A DNA stretch of 64,000 nt from Oceanobacillus bengalensis (GTDB taxonomy: Bacteria; Bacillota; Bacilli; Bacillales; Amphibacillaceae). The position numbers were made by a program, and so were the translations under genes. The notes below the pieces were generated by a model. The model worked only from the letters and a program-made list of their open reading frames with translations. It was not told where the DNA came from and ran no database searches. The stretch's first letter is position 1, and each line of letters opens with the position of its first letter. Below, one piece after another: positions 53,650 to 63,011 of the stretch. The stretch spans positions 1-64,000 of the forward strand of contig NZ_RBZO01000020.1 in NCBI RefSeq assembly GCF_003628445.1. The letters run 5' to 3'.

Positions 53650-53888
53650 ATAATCTAACGACGAAGCGAAGGAATAGTAGTAAATTTTTCAGGCAAAGAG
53701 AGGCAGTGGTTGGTGGAAACTGTCGTTCGAAAATTTATGAACTCGCCTTCAAGGTTGCAAGAGTGAACGGATAGTAATTCTTGCCGTTAATCCGCGTTAA
53801 GGATACAAGTGAACGTATAACGTTAATTTGGGTGGTACCGCGGGAAAAGTCTCTCGTCCCTTCTTGGGATGAGTGGCTTTTTTTGTTG
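53650..53888 (+). ncRNA. Leucine T-box leader
   Basis: Stem I begins near AACGACGAAGCGAAGGAATAG. The specifier loop contains ATGAACTCGCC with Leu codon CTC at 53742-53744. The T-box sequence GGGTGGTACCGCGG is at about 53830-53843. A terminator follows (53850-53887: TCTCGTCCCTT/CTTGGGATGAG region, then T's). Uncharged tRNA-Leu should promote antitermination and leuS expression. Confidence 0.95.
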
Positions 53889-53927
53889 GGGTGACCGTTA
53901 GATAAATGAATAGAGGAGGAAATACAG

Positions 53928-56345
53928 ATGAGTTATAGTCATCAGCAAATTGAGAAAAAGTGGCAATCGTATTGGCAAGAAAATAAAACATTTAAGACCG
54001 ATACGTATTCAAGTAAAGAGAAATTTTATGCACTAGATATGTTCCCGTATCCATCTGGAGTGGGACTACATGTTGGGCATCCAGAAGGGTATACAGCAAC
54101 AGATATCCTATCACGAATGAAGCGGATGCAAGGGTTTGAAGTGCTTCATCCAATGGGATGGGATGCGTTTGGGCTTCCTGCAGAACAATATGCGATTGAT
54201 ACAGGCAATAGTCCAGCAGAATTTACGGAAAAGAATATTGCCACATTTAAACGCCAAATCAAGGAACTAGGATTTTCCTATGATTGGGACCGTGAAGTAA
54301 ATACGACAGACCCGAATTATTATAAGTGGACGCAGTGGATTTTCATTAAGCTTTATGAAAAAGGCTTGGCATATATTGATGAGGTTGCCGTTAACTGGTG
54401 TCCAGCTCTAGGTACCGTTTTGGCAAATGAAGAAGTGATTGATGGGGTTAGTGAGCGGGGTGGTCATCCTGTTATTCGTAAGCCGATGAAACAATGGATG
54501 CTTAAAATCACTGCATATGCTGATCGCTTACTAGAAGATTTAGAAGAGTTGGATTGGCCAGAGAGCTTGAAAGAAATGCAACGTAACTGGATAGGGCGTT
54601 CAGAAGGCGCTGAAGTAACCTTTACTATTGATGGACATGATGAACAATTCACTGTATTTACAACACGTCCAGATACATTGTTTGGTGCGACATATGCTGT
54701 ACTTGCACCAGAGCATCCTTTTGTCAAGAAAATTGTAACGCCTGAGCAAAAAGACGCAGTTGATAAGTACCTTCATGAGGTAGAGACAAAATCAGACTTG
54801 GAACGTACGGACTTAGCAAAAAACAAGACAGGTGTTTTCACTGGTGCGTATGCAATCAATCCAGTAAATAATGAAAAAATGCCAATTTGGGTTGCTGATT
54901 ATGTATTGATGTCTTATGGTACAGGTGCAATTATGGCTGTTCCTGCACATGATGAGCGAGATTATGAATTTGCAACGAAATTTGATTTGCCAATTATTGA
55001 AGTTGTAGCTGGTGGAGATGTAACGAAAGAGGCTTATACGGGTGACGGTGAGCATGTGAATTCAGGTTTTGTTGATGGTCTTGGAAAAGAAGAAGCCATC
55101 TCCAAAATGATTGAATGGCTTGAAAAACAAGGTGTGGGTGAGAAGAAAATAACATACCGCTTGCGTGATTGGTTGTTCGCTAGACAACGTTATTGGGGTG
55201 AGCCAATTCCAATTATTCATTGGGAAGATGGTACGATGACAGCTGTTCCAGAAGAAGAGCTTCCGTTAGAATTGCCAGTGATGTCCGAAATTAAACCATC
55301 TGGAACTGGAGAATCACCACTAGCAAATAATGATGAGTGGGTAAATGTTATTGACCCTGTAACAGGAAAGAAAGGCCGTCGTGAAACGAATACGATGCCA
55401 CAATGGGCAGGAAGCTGCTGGTACTTCCTACGTTACATTGATCCGGATAACACAGAAAAGCTAGCAGATCCAGAAGCACTTAAAAAGTGGCTTCCGATTG
55501 ATATTTATATCGGTGGAGCAGAGCATGCGGTACTTCACTTGCTTTATGCGCGTTTCTGGCATAAATTCTTGTATGATATTGGAGTGGTTCCGACAAAAGA
55601 GCCGTTTATGAAATTGTTTAACCAAGGAATGATTCTTGGAGAAGGTAATGAGAAAATGAGTAAATCAAAAGGAAATGTTGTCAATCCGGATGATATCGTA
55701 TTTTCTCATGGTGCTGATACATTGCGTCTATATGAAATGTTCATGGGACCACTTGATGCCTCTGTTGCATGGTCAACAAATGGGTTAGATGGTGCAAGAC
55801 GATTCCTAGATCGTGTGTGGCGTTTGTTTATTAACGAAGAAGATGGTAGTTTGTCTGTAAAAGTAGTGGACGGAGAAAATCCTGACCTTGATAAGGTTTA
55901 CCATGAAACAGTGAAAAAAGTAACCGAGGATTTTGAAAATCTTCACTTCAATACAGGGATATCACAAATGATGGTGTTTGTTAATGAAGGCTATAAAGCA
56001 GAAACACTACCGAAGGCATATGTAGAAGGATTCGTGAAATTGTTGTCACCAATTGCACCACATCTTGCGGAGGAGCTATGGGAAAAATTAGGTCACGAAA
56101 GTACAATTACGTTTGAAGCATGGCCTGCATATGACGAAGCAAAACTTGTTGAAGATGAAGTAGAAGTTGTCCTTCAAGTAATGGGTAAAGTTCGTTCTAA
56201 AATTAATGTAACAAAAGACATTTCAAAGGATGAGCTTGAAAAAGTAGCACTCGAAGATGAAACCCTACAGAAATGGTTGGATGGTAAAACGATACGTAAA
56301 ATAATCGTTGTACCAGGTAAACTGGTTAATGTAGTAGCTAATTAA
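53928..56345 (+). CDS. leuS: LeuS: leucyl-tRNA synthetase
   Basis: An 805-residue class I synthetase. The HIGH motif is HVGHPEG (in [11 protein letters not shown]). The editing domain has [19 protein letters not shown] and [13 protein letters not shown]. The KMSKS motif is [11 protein letters not shown]-terminal anticodon-binding domain is present. Length is typical for Bacillaceae. AGAGGAGG precedes the ATG. It is controlled by the T-box leader. Confidence 0.97.
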   Translation: MSYSHQQIEKKWQSYWQENKTFKTDTYSSKEKFYALDMFPYPSGVGLHVGHPEGYTATDILSRMKRMQGFEVLHPMGWDAFGLPAEQYAIDTGNSPAEFTEKNIATFKRQIKELGFSYDWDREVNTTDPNYYKWTQWIFIKLYEKGLAYIDEVAVNWCPALGTVLANEEVIDGVSERGGHPVIRKPMKQWMLKITAYADRLLEDLEELDWPESLKEMQRNWIGRSEGAEVTFTIDGHDEQFTVFTTRPDTLFGATYAVLAPEHPFVKKIVTPEQKDAVDKYLHEVETKSDLERTDLAKNKTGVFTGAYAINPVNNEKMPIWVADYVLMSYGTGAIMAVPAHDERDYEFATKFDLPIIEVVAGGDVTKEAYTGDGEHVNSGFVDGLGKEEAISKMIEWLEKQGVGEKKITYRLRDWLFARQRYWGEPIPIIHWEDGTMTAVPEEELPLELPVMSEIKPSGTGESPLANNDEWVNVIDPVTGKKGRRETNTMPQWAGSCWYFLRYIDPDNTEKLADPEALKKWLPIDIYIGGAEHAVLHLLYARFWHKFLYDIGVVPTKEPFMKLFNQGMILGEGNEKMSKSKGNVVNPDDIVFSHGADTLRLYEMFMGPLDASVAWSTNGLDGARRFLDRVWRLFINEEDGSLSVKVVDGENPDLDKVYHETVKKVTEDFENLHFNTGISQMMVFVNEGYKAETLPKAYVEGFVKLLSPIAPHLAEELWEKLGHESTITFEAWPAYDEAKLVEDEVEVVLQVMGKVRSKINVTKDISKDELEKVALEDETLQKWLDGKTIRKIIVVPGKLVNVVAN

Positions 56346-56355
56346 TTACAAAGTA

Positions 56356-56397
56356 AAAAAGGATCTCTTCCTGTCATTAGGAATGAGATCCTTTTCT
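56356..56397. terminator. Terminator after leuS, shared with the convergent gene
   Basis: AAAAAGGATCTC (56356-56367) and GAGATCCTTTT (56385-56395) form an 11-bp stem with a 17-base loop and flanking A/T runs. Confidence 0.8.
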
Positions 56398-57152
56398 TAT
56401 TTTGCTTCCTGCCATTCTAACTTCAGAATAATCCATTCTCCTTCTGTGAAATACCAGAGTGACTCAATGGTACCTAATTGATCTGCATGAAAAGCGCCAC
56501 TTACTTGTTTAAAGCTTTTTAGACCATACCCTTTGCTATCACTTATCTTTACAGATTCAAAAAATGCTATAGGTTCAATTATAGGGGAGGTATCCTTCAA
56601 TAACTTTCCATCTTGATCGTATATTTCTAGTCGTACATACTCATCTGCTCTATCATGGACATCCATGATAATCGGTTCTGCATTTGGCGATGTTTTTATT
56701 TCAACCTTGAAATCATCAATGAATTCCCCTGAAACGTAGGGTTGTTTTGGTAAAGGTATTTCCGCAAGATTATTACCTGCCAATGTGTGCAAATCATAAT
56801 GATATAATCCACCACTCCCACCTGTTGGACTCTGGTATAACATATCCTTAATTTTATCATGATTGAAATCAAAAAAATGAATTTCAGGTTCATATCCACC
56901 ACCATAGTTAATTGTCCAGCTTTCATCATTTGGGCTTTTAATTTCTGCCCAGATGTTATGGAAATATTCAGCGTCTGGTGAGAATGGAGTACCTTTTAAT
57001 TCAATTGCTTCGAATAACCCATCCCCAGTAATGTCTGCTTGATAGGTTTCAATTACGATTGTTTCTTGTTCACTTGATGAAGCAAGAACAAGGTAAGGCT
57101 GGAGTACTGTTAATATAATCCCCACAGTTACGGTTACAATTTTCATTATCAC
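56397..57152 (-). CDS. Predicted exported protein with a calcium-like DxTGDG loop
   Basis: A 251-residue protein with a signal peptide (residues 1-25, cleavage near VLASSS). ADITGDGLFEAIELKG resembles the D-x-D/N-G-x-D loops of VCBS/FG-GAP-type extracellular proteins, and FFDFNHDKIKDMLY looks like a second copy. The rest has no recognised catalytic motif. TAGGAG lies 4 bases before GTG 57152 and 10 before ATG 57146, so the exact start is open. It converges on leuS. Confidence 0.65.
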   Translation of the reverse strand: MIMKIVTVTVGIILTVLQPYLVLASSSEQETIVIETYQADITGDGLFEAIELKGTPFSPDAEYFHNIWAEIKSPNDESWTINYGGGYEPEIHFFDFNHDKIKDMLYQSPTGGSGGLYHYDLHTLAGNNLAEIPLPKQPYVSGEFIDDFKVEIKTSPNAEPIIMDVHDRADEYVRLEIYDQDGKLLKDTSPIIEPIAFFESVKISDSKGYGLKSFKQVSGAFHADQLGTIESLWYFTEGEWIILKLEWQEAK

Positions 57153-57228
57153 AAGTCTCCTATTTGTTAATTATTTTAGTTTGTGATAAATAGTTGATAG
57201 TTATGCGTTTCATACGATTAAGACGATT

Positions 57229-57260
57229 GAAAAAGCGCGTTCTATGGAACGCGCTTTTTC
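57229..57260. terminator. Very strong terminator beside the 54-residue gene
   Basis: GAAAAAGCGCGTTC (57229-57242) and GAACGCGCTTTTTC (57247-57260), a perfect 14-bp stem with a 4-base loop; symmetrical A and T runs allow use on either strand. Confidence 0.88.
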
Positions 57261-57295
57261 GTCTGGTAACTTTATATAAAGGGAACCTTGTCTTG

Positions 57296-57460
57296 TTAGT
57301 GTACTCCTTGGTTTTTCCCACCAATGCCTGCCATAAACGGCATAACCTTTTGTACGGTTTGACCAAGACTTTGGTTGTTTCTGGTCATTGTATAGTAAGT
57401 TGCTGCACCTACGCCGACTGAAGCTAGAAGCGGTAACCACATTTGATTCTTCTGCATCAT
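57296..57460 (-). CDS. Small membrane-associated protein, 54 residues
   Basis: Translation gives MMQKNQMWLPLLASVGVG, then AATYYTMTRNNQSLGQTV and QKVMPFMAGIGGKNQGVH. It has a short hydrophobic N-terminal segment and a polar tail. AAAGGGTGG stands before two adjacent ATG codons (57460, 57457), and a strong terminator follows the stop by 36 bp, so a real gene is likely. I do not know a function; it recalls small Bacillus spore or membrane peptides of the DUF3918 kind, which is only a guess. Confidence 0.55.
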   Translation of the reverse strand: MMQKNQMWLPLLASVGVGAATYYTMTRNNQSLGQTVQKVMPFMAGIGGKNQGVH

Positions 57461-57540
57461 AAACCACCCTTTCGATTTTCTGTCCAGACATTTATAGGAT
57501 GGCTTAACAGCTACAAATCATGTTAGGTATCATCTACCAA

Positions 57541-57740
57541 TTAACCTTTTGCTTCATCTAGCGCAAGCGGACCAACGACTAGCGAGACTTCGCTCACCTC
57601 CGAACGATAGCGTTCGACATAGTCGAACTTCCTTAAACCTCTTGGTCGTCATGTCTCCTTTATCTCCTACGAAGGAATGTCCGATTAAAATCGAACCACC
57701 CACAAACTATGTGGGCGCAGTCCGTGCGTCGTTAAACGGG
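57541..57740. repeat. Densely hairpinned segment at the 3' end of ytfP
   Basis: Five hairpins lie within 135 bp: AGCG/CGCT (57581-57594), CGAACG/CGTTCG (57601-57616), TCGAC/GTCGA (57614-57626), CGAT/ATCG (57682-57693) and CCCACA/TGTGGG (57699-57715). GACCAA (57570-57575) and TTGGTC (57642-57647) could close the first three into a branched fold. Whether it is RNA or a DNA repeat is unknown. Confidence 0.6.
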
Positions 57741-59003
57741 CGCTTCAGCTTTAGATTCAAAGGCTGCATTCATTCCAGCAAGCCTTCCTGTTACAAGTGC
57801 CGATGTAATATTATATCCACCAGTATAGCCGTGAATATCTAATATCTCCCCACAGAAATATAGACCATGCATAATTTTTGATTGCATCGTATTTGGTACG
57901 ATTTCTTTGGTTGATATGCCACCGCCAGTAACAAATGCTTTTTCGATTGGTAGGGAGCCATTAACGTAGAATGTGAAACTCTTCATCGTATGGACAATTG
58001 TTCGGATTGTTTCCTTAGAAACATTTGCACATTTCTGCTCATCGTCTATGTTATGTTGCTCTAAGATAAAGGATAAAAATCGTTCAGGAACAATTCCTTT
58101 TATCACATTTTTAAATGCTTTCTTCGGATTTTCTTGAACGGATTTCATGATATTCTGAAAAACCTTTTCTTCATTTTCTTCAGGTAAAGCATCAATAACC
58201 AACGGAACCTTCTTCTGTCCTCTCATGATTTCCTTCACAACAAATTGTGAGCAACGCAAGACAGCGGGGCCAGAAACGCCAAAATGAGTGAATATCATAT
58301 CCATTTGATGTGTAATAATTGGTTTATTTCTTTTATTTAATACGGAAACTGCAGCATTTCTTAGGGATAAACCTTGTAAGCTTTTATTTTTAATAAAGGA
58401 TTCATTTGAGGTTAAAGCAACTTCTGTTGGATATATATCCGTGATTGTATGGCCTGCTTTTTTCGCCCATGCATATCCATCACCAGTAGATCCAGTGTGT
58501 GGAACAGCTTTACCTCCAACCGCAATAACGAGCGATTTAGTATTAACTTTTCTTCCGTCTTTTAAAATGATTGTATGTTCGTTTTCATCATAATGGATAG
58601 CTTCTACAGGTGTGTTTTGTTGCACTTCAACATGTAATTCTTCCATTTTATTAATTAATGCTTGAACAACGGATTTTGCTGAGTTTGAAACAGGGAACAT
58701 TCTACCGTGATCTTCTTCTTTTAGTTTTACACCAAGATTTTCAAAAAAATCGATAATATCATAGTTATTAAATACAGAAAATGCACTATATAAAAATCTC
58801 CCATTACCAGGGATATGCTTAATTACTTCTTCTTGTGGAAGACGATTCGTTACATTACATCTGCCTCCACCTGAAATTGCAAGTTTATTCCCTAATTTGC
58901 TCCCTTTTTCAAGGAGCAGGGTTCTAGCCCCGTGTTCACTTGCTGCTATTGCAGCCATTAGGCCAGAGGGACCTCCGCCAATCACAACTACATCATAGGT
59001 CAT
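57732..59003 (-). CDS. ytfP: YtfP: HI0933-family flavoprotein
   Basis: A 423-residue FAD-dependent oxidoreductase. [22 protein letters not shown] is the FAD-binding start, followed by [38 protein letters not shown], and [20 protein letters not shown] near the C-terminus. The family (HI0933/YtfP) is conserved but its substrate is not settled. GAAAGGAATG precedes the ATG. Its stop codon lies within the hairpinned segment. Confidence 0.85.
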   Translation of the reverse strand: MTYDVVVIGGGPSGLMAAIAASEHGARTLLLEKGSKLGNKLAISGGGRCNVTNRLPQEEVIKHIPGNGRFLYSAFSVFNNYDIIDFFENLGVKLKEEDHGRMFPVSNSAKSVVQALINKMEELHVEVQQNTPVEAIHYDENEHTIILKDGRKVNTKSLVIAVGGKAVPHTGSTGDGYAWAKKAGHTITDIYPTEVALTSNESFIKNKSLQGLSLRNAAVSVLNKRNKPIITHQMDMIFTHFGVSGPAVLRCSQFVVKEIMRGQKKVPLVIDALPEENEEKVFQNIMKSVQENPKKAFKNVIKGIVPERFLSFILEQHNIDDEQKCANVSKETIRTIVHTMKSFTFYVNGSLPIEKAFVTGGGISTKEIVPNTMQSKIMHGLYFCGEILDIHGYTGGYNITSALVTGRLAGMNAAFESKAEAPV

Positions 59004-59099
59004 AAATTACTTCATTCCTTTCAGGAGTATATTACCATTAAATAGATGGCTACTCAATTTACAGTGATTTTATCTTTTCGTATTGTTTGTTGTGCAGTT

Positions 59100-59749
59100 G
59101 ATATAAACTGTGAGGTAACAATAATTTGGGAAATTTTCTTGAGAGAGCTTATCAAGTTCATTTCATGAGGGTTTTTCTCTATTTTAATCTTGAGAAGGCT
59201 TATCAAGTTCATTTCATGAGGGTTTTGCTCTATTTCAATCTTGAGAAGGCTTATCAAGTTCATTTGAAGAGAATTTTGCTCTATTTCAATCTTGAGAGAG
59301 CTTATCAAGTTCATTTGAAGAGAATTTTGCTCTATTTCAATCTTGAGAAGGCTTATCAAGTTCATTTGAAGAGAATTTTGCTCTATTTCAATCTTGAGAG
59401 AGCTTATCAAGTTCATTTCATGAGAATTTTGCTCTATTTCAATCTTGAGAGAGCTTATCAAGTTCATTTCATGAGAATTTTGCTCAATTTCAATCTTGAG
59501 AGAGCTTATCAAGTTCATTTGAAGAGAATTTTGCTCTATTTTAATCTTGAGAAGGCTTATCAAGTTCATTTGAAGAGGGTTTTGCTCAATTTCAATCTTG
59601 AGAGAGCTTATCATGTTCATTTCATGAGAATCTTGCTCTATTTCAATCTTGATAGCTCCGTTGAGTATTGGCATTCATAATTCTTTATTGATCTTGAGAG
59701 TACAAGCAAGTTATTTTTTTAAGTTCGATGTTACCTCGCAGTTTATATC
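59100..59749. repeat. Inverted repeats bracketing array 4
   Basis: GATATAAACTGTGAGGTAAC begins at 59100, and its near-exact reverse complement (TGTTACCTCGCAGTTTATAT) begins at 59729, with one difference. The 19-20-bp arms enclose the 51-bp array. AGTTGATATAAACT resembles the outer end of the composite elements (AGTTGATGTAAACT in copy B, read on the opposite strand). Confidence 0.75.
59138..59647. repeat. Tandem array 4: ten exact-length 51-bp units
   Basis: Ten units of 51 bp run from 59138 to 59647 without length change, followed by a decayed start of an eleventh. Each begins CTTGAGARRGCTTATCAAGT and carries three two-state blocks: GAGAG/GAAGG, TTCATG/TTGAAG and GAGAATT/GAGGGTT. As 51 is a multiple of three, one frame on each strand stays open (plus: repeating 17-residue unit around YQVHLKRILLYFN). 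No ribosome site or neighbour supports translation. It lies between divergent ytfP and ytgP. Confidence 0.95.
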
Positions 59750-59897
59750 TTTCACGTCGAAACTTACATCCAAGAAAAAGTAACAATCTCTATTAGAAAT
59801 CAGACTTTATTTAATTTGCAACAATTACAGTATCTGTCCAGCGATGGATTGTGGTAAAATAACGTTTATATGAATTTATAGAAATAAAGGTGAAACA

Positions 59898-61526
59898 ATG
59901 TCGAATATTGTAAGAAGTTCTATGTTGCTTACTACAGCAACTTTCTTATCAAAATTTTTAGGAATGGTCTATCTTATCCCATTTAATGCACTTGTTGGTG
60001 CTGCAGGGGGGACTTTATATACTTTTGCATATGTACCATATAATATCATGCTGAGTATTTCTACAGTTGGAATCCCTTTAGCTATGTCTAAAATTGTGTC
60101 TAAATATAATTCACTAGGTGACTATGAAACAGGAAGGCGAATGTTTAAATCAGCTTCTGGATTAATGCTAATTACTGGTCTTGTCTCCTTCCTTATTTTG
60201 TTTTTTGCTGCAGAACAGATTGCTAACTTCTCAATAAGCACGAACGATCAATATAGCGCGATTACCGTTGAGGATGCAGTAATCGTTATTCGTGCAGTCA
60301 GTTTTGCATTAATTATTATTCCAGCAATGAGTATTGTCAGAGGATTTTTTCAAGGGTATGAATCCATGGGTCCGACTGCCATATCTCAGGTTGTGGAACA
60401 AATTGTGCGTATCCTCTTTGTACTTGTTTCTGTATTCATGGTCATTGTTATTTTTAAAGGAACGATTGCAACTGCTGTTGGGTTTGCCACTTTCGGTGCT
60501 TTTGTTGGTGCAATCGGTTCTTGGATTATTCTTTTATCCTATTGGAAGAAAAGAAAGCCATATCTAGATACGCAACTAGCTAGGCAAAAGCATTTTAATC
60601 ATATACCAACCAAAAAATTGTATCGTGAAATACTGAGTTACTCTGGTCCTTTTATTATTGTTGGTCTTGCTACTTCACTGTATCAATTGGTCGATCAGTT
60701 TACCTTTCAACGTGCAATGGTTGCTGGTGGGCATGCAGGATGGGATATAGCATATGGCGCTATTAACATGTATGGACATAAACTCGTTATCATACCTGGT
60801 ACTATTGCAACAGGTTTATCTTTAGCTATACTACCAGCAATGACAAAAACCTTTTCACAAAAAAATATGCCTGTGTTGCACCAGCAGATCAACCAATCCC
60901 TTCAGATTGTGCTTGTATTAGTGATTCCTGCTGTTGTGGGACTATGTGTACTATCACATGAAGCCTATGGTACGTTATATGGTATGCAAAATCTCTCTTT
61001 AACAGGTTCCTTGATGGCTTGGTATGCACCAGTTGGTTTATTGTTTTCTCTGTTTACTGTTACCGCTGCTATATTACAGGGGATAAATAAGCAAAACTTC
61101 ACGGTCCTCAGTTTAATGGCAGGATTATTGGTGAAAATACTACTGAACAGCCAGTTGATTCATATGTTTGGAGCAAAAGGCGCTATTTTTGGTACGGCAT
61201 TAGCTGCAGGTATTGCTGTTTCTTTAAATTTATATCGAATTAAGGTTTCGATTCAGTTTCCATTAAAACAGTTAATTAAACGAACATTATTAATCATTAT
61301 TTTTGTAACCTTGATGTCAATCACCATTTGGATTGTTAAAGCAGTCTTTGGTTTATTTATTCCATATGAAGATACTAGATGGGGGGCAATGGTAATTCTT
61401 ATTCTTGGAGTTGGTCTGGGTGGAGCTGTGTATTTATACTTTGCTTACGCATCGACATTGTTAGAACGTGTATTTGGTGGGCAGATTCCTTTTGTTAATA
61501 AAATAAAGCGGAAGTTTGGTAGGTAA
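59898..61526 (+). CDS. ytgP: YtgP: MurJ-type lipid II flippase
   Basis: A 542-residue membrane protein of the MOP/MVF exporter superfamily with about 14 helices. It begins RSSMLLTTATFLSKFLGMVY and contains RGFFQGYESMGPTAISQVVEQ, as in SpoVB/YtgP. B. subtilis YtgP (MurJ) flips lipid II across the membrane for peptidoglycan synthesis. ATAAAGGTG precedes the ATG; an extended -10 (TGGTAAAAT) lies near 59850. The pseudouridine synthase gene follows 15 bp downstream. Confidence 0.9.
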   Translation: MSNIVRSSMLLTTATFLSKFLGMVYLIPFNALVGAAGGTLYTFAYVPYNIMLSISTVGIPLAMSKIVSKYNSLGDYETGRRMFKSASGLMLITGLVSFLILFFAAEQIANFSISTNDQYSAITVEDAVIVIRAVSFALIIIPAMSIVRGFFQGYESMGPTAISQVVEQIVRILFVLVSVFMVIVIFKGTIATAVGFATFGAFVGAIGSWIILLSYWKKRKPYLDTQLARQKHFNHIPTKKLYREILSYSGPFIIVGLATSLYQLVDQFTFQRAMVAGGHAGWDIAYGAINMYGHKLVIIPGTIATGLSLAILPAMTKTFSQKNMPVLHQQINQSLQIVLVLVIPAVVGLCVLSHEAYGTLYGMQNLSLTGSLMAWYAPVGLLFSLFTVTAAILQGINKQNFTVLSLMAGLLVKILLNSQLIHMFGAKGAIFGTALAAGIAVSLNLYRIKVSIQFPLKQLIKRTLLIIIFVTLMSITIWIVKAVFGLFIPYEDTRWGAMVILILGVGLGGAVYLYFAYASTLLERVFGGQIPFVNKIKRKFGR

Positions 61527-61541
61527 GAGGAGTGGACGTGT

Positions 61542-62255
61542 GTGCGTTTGGATAAATTATTAGCAAATATGGGGTATGGCAGTAGAAAAGATGTAAAGGC
61601 CCTAATTAAGAAAAAACAGGTTACGGTTAATGGAACGATTGTAAAAGATAGCGGTATACACATTGACACAGAAAATGATGTGTTAGATGTTGCAGGAGAA
61701 GCAGTAGTATATAAAAAGTATATTTATCTCTTGATGAACAAACCTCCTGGAGTAATTTCAGCAACAACTGACAATCGAGAGAAAACGGTTGTTGATTTAT
61801 TGATAGAGGAGTATCGGCATTTTGAGCCGTTCCCTGTGGGAAGACTTGATAAAGATACGGTGGGCCTTTTGCTCTTAACAAATGATGGACAGCTAGCCCA
61901 CCGCCTAACTTCGCCAAACAAAAATGTAGGGAAAACATATTTTGCCCGCATAGAAGGAAGGGTAACAAAAGCTGATGTGGATCGTTTTGCCGCTGGTGTT
62001 ACTTTAGAGGATGGGTATGAAACAAAACCAGCTATATTAAACATCGTTACGACTGGTGATATATCTGAAATCGAAGTAACAATCACAGAAGGGAAGTTTC
62101 ATCAAGTGAAGCGGATGTTTGAAGCAGTTGGGAAACAGGTCATCTATTTAAAAAGGCTTCGTATGGGTTCTTTAGAGTTAGATGAATCGCTTAAGCTTGG
62201 GGAATATCGTGAACTTAGTGCAGAAGAATTAGCCTACCTGATGTCACTTCGCTAG
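61542..62255 (+). CDS. ytzG: YtzG: RsuA-family pseudouridine synthase
   Basis: A 237-residue enzyme with an N-terminal S4 domain (residues 1-60, MRLDKLLANMGYGSRKDV) and the RsuA catalytic segment FPVGRLDKDTVGLLLLTNDG with its Asp. GKFHQVKRMFEAVGKQV is the family's C-terminal motif. It likely modifies uridine in 16S rRNA. The start is GTG with GAGGAG 8 bases upstream. It probably shares a transcript with ytgP and thpR. Confidence 0.9.
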   Translation: MRLDKLLANMGYGSRKDVKALIKKKQVTVNGTIVKDSGIHIDTENDVLDVAGEAVVYKKYIYLLMNKPPGVISATTDNREKTVVDLLIEEYRHFEPFPVGRLDKDTVGLLLLTNDGQLAHRLTSPNKNVGKTYFARIEGRVTKADVDRFAAGVTLEDGYETKPAILNIVTTGDISEIEVTITEGKFHQVKRMFEAVGKQVIYLKRLRMGSLELDESLKLGEYRELSAEELAYLMSLR

Positions 62256-62275
62256 TTTGATTGGAGGAAAAAATT

Positions 62276-62842
62276 ATGGGAGGTTCACCCCATTATTTCA
62301 TAGCCATTCTGTTACCAGAAGAATTACAAGAGTACTTTTCAATATGGCAATCAGTTTTAAGGGAAAAATTACCTTATAAACAATGGTATAATAAAAGAGA
62401 TTTTCATATAACATTAAAATTTTTAGGTGCTGTTGATAATGATAAACTACAAGAACTGGATAAAAAACTGCAGGGCATAAAAATGTTAAATGCTTTTCAT
62501 GTGAATGTTGGTTCTATAGGCACATTTGGGAATCCAAAAACACCTCGAGTCTTATGGTCTGGTGTGGAAAAAACAGATACACTAAGCCAGTTAGCACAAA
62601 TAGTAGAAGAATATGCGGTTCAATTGGGATTTTCAAAGGAAAATAGAGCCTACACTCCCCATATTACACTTGCAAAAAAATGGGCTGGAAATCAGGTTAC
62701 AAGATATGATGAGATTCTTTCTGAAATGAAAAATAAATATACTACTAAAGAGAAAATGCTTGTTCATGAAGTAATACTTTTTCAAATCCACCCTAACAGA
62801 GAGCAAAAATATGAAATAATACGGAGATACCCATTAAGGTAG
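62276..62842 (+). CDS. thpR: RNA 2',3'-cyclic phosphodiesterase (ThpR/LigT, YtlP)
   Basis: A 188-residue 2H phosphoesterase with two His-x-Thr motifs: FHITLKFLG (H44, T46) and YTPHITLAKKW. The fold converts 2',3'-cyclic phosphate ends of RNA. ATG 62276 lies 8 bases from GGAGG; the frame is open to TTG 62261, which overlaps that site. B. subtilis ytlP-ytlQ-ytlR has the same order. Confidence 0.87.
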   Translation: MGGSPHYFIAILLPEELQEYFSIWQSVLREKLPYKQWYNKRDFHITLKFLGAVDNDKLQELDKKLQGIKMLNAFHVNVGSIGTFGNPKTPRVLWSGVEKTDTLSQLAQIVEEYAVQLGFSKENRAYTPHITLAKKWAGNQVTRYDEILSEMKNKYTTKEKMLVHEVILFQIHPNREQKYEIIRRYPLR

Positions 62843-62850
62843 GCTCTTTC

Positions 62851-62965
62851 GAATTGTTTGTTGCAATTAATATTAAACTGTGGAGTTACTTCTTTAGAAT
62901 TGTATAGCTCTCGCATTCACTTAATCTACCGTTTGTATCCTTTACGTCAATAGCTTAATCTTTAG
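62851..62965. repeat. Degenerate end fragment (H) of the dispersed element
   Basis: AATTGTTTGTTGCAATTAAT and TTAAACTGTGGAGTTAC resemble the flank of array 4 (TATTGTTTGTTG..., AAACTGTGAGGTAAC). GCTCTCGCATTCACTTA resembles the left arm of copy C (GCTCTCGCTCACACTTA). The hairpin modules are absent. It lies between thpR and ytlQ. Confidence 0.55.
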
Positions 62966-63011
62966 AAAAATTAATAATCCTATAAACAAAGATGCAGCTT
63001 TTCATAAGGGG

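Noticed and set aside
57210-57491. Minus-strand frames of 93 and 68 codons beside the 54-residue gene
   Set aside because: They overlap the better supported 54-codon gene and cross its terminator.
57570-57647. tRNA-like cloverleaf
   Set aside because: The branched fold is about tRNA-sized, but there is no acceptor stem of 7 bp, no TTCGANNC T-loop at the right place and no sensible anticodon loop.
59054-59680. Repeat proteins of 206 and 184 residues in array 4
   Set aside because: Both strands are open solely because 51 is divisible by three. Neither has a good start site. Kept as a repeat, with coding left as a test.
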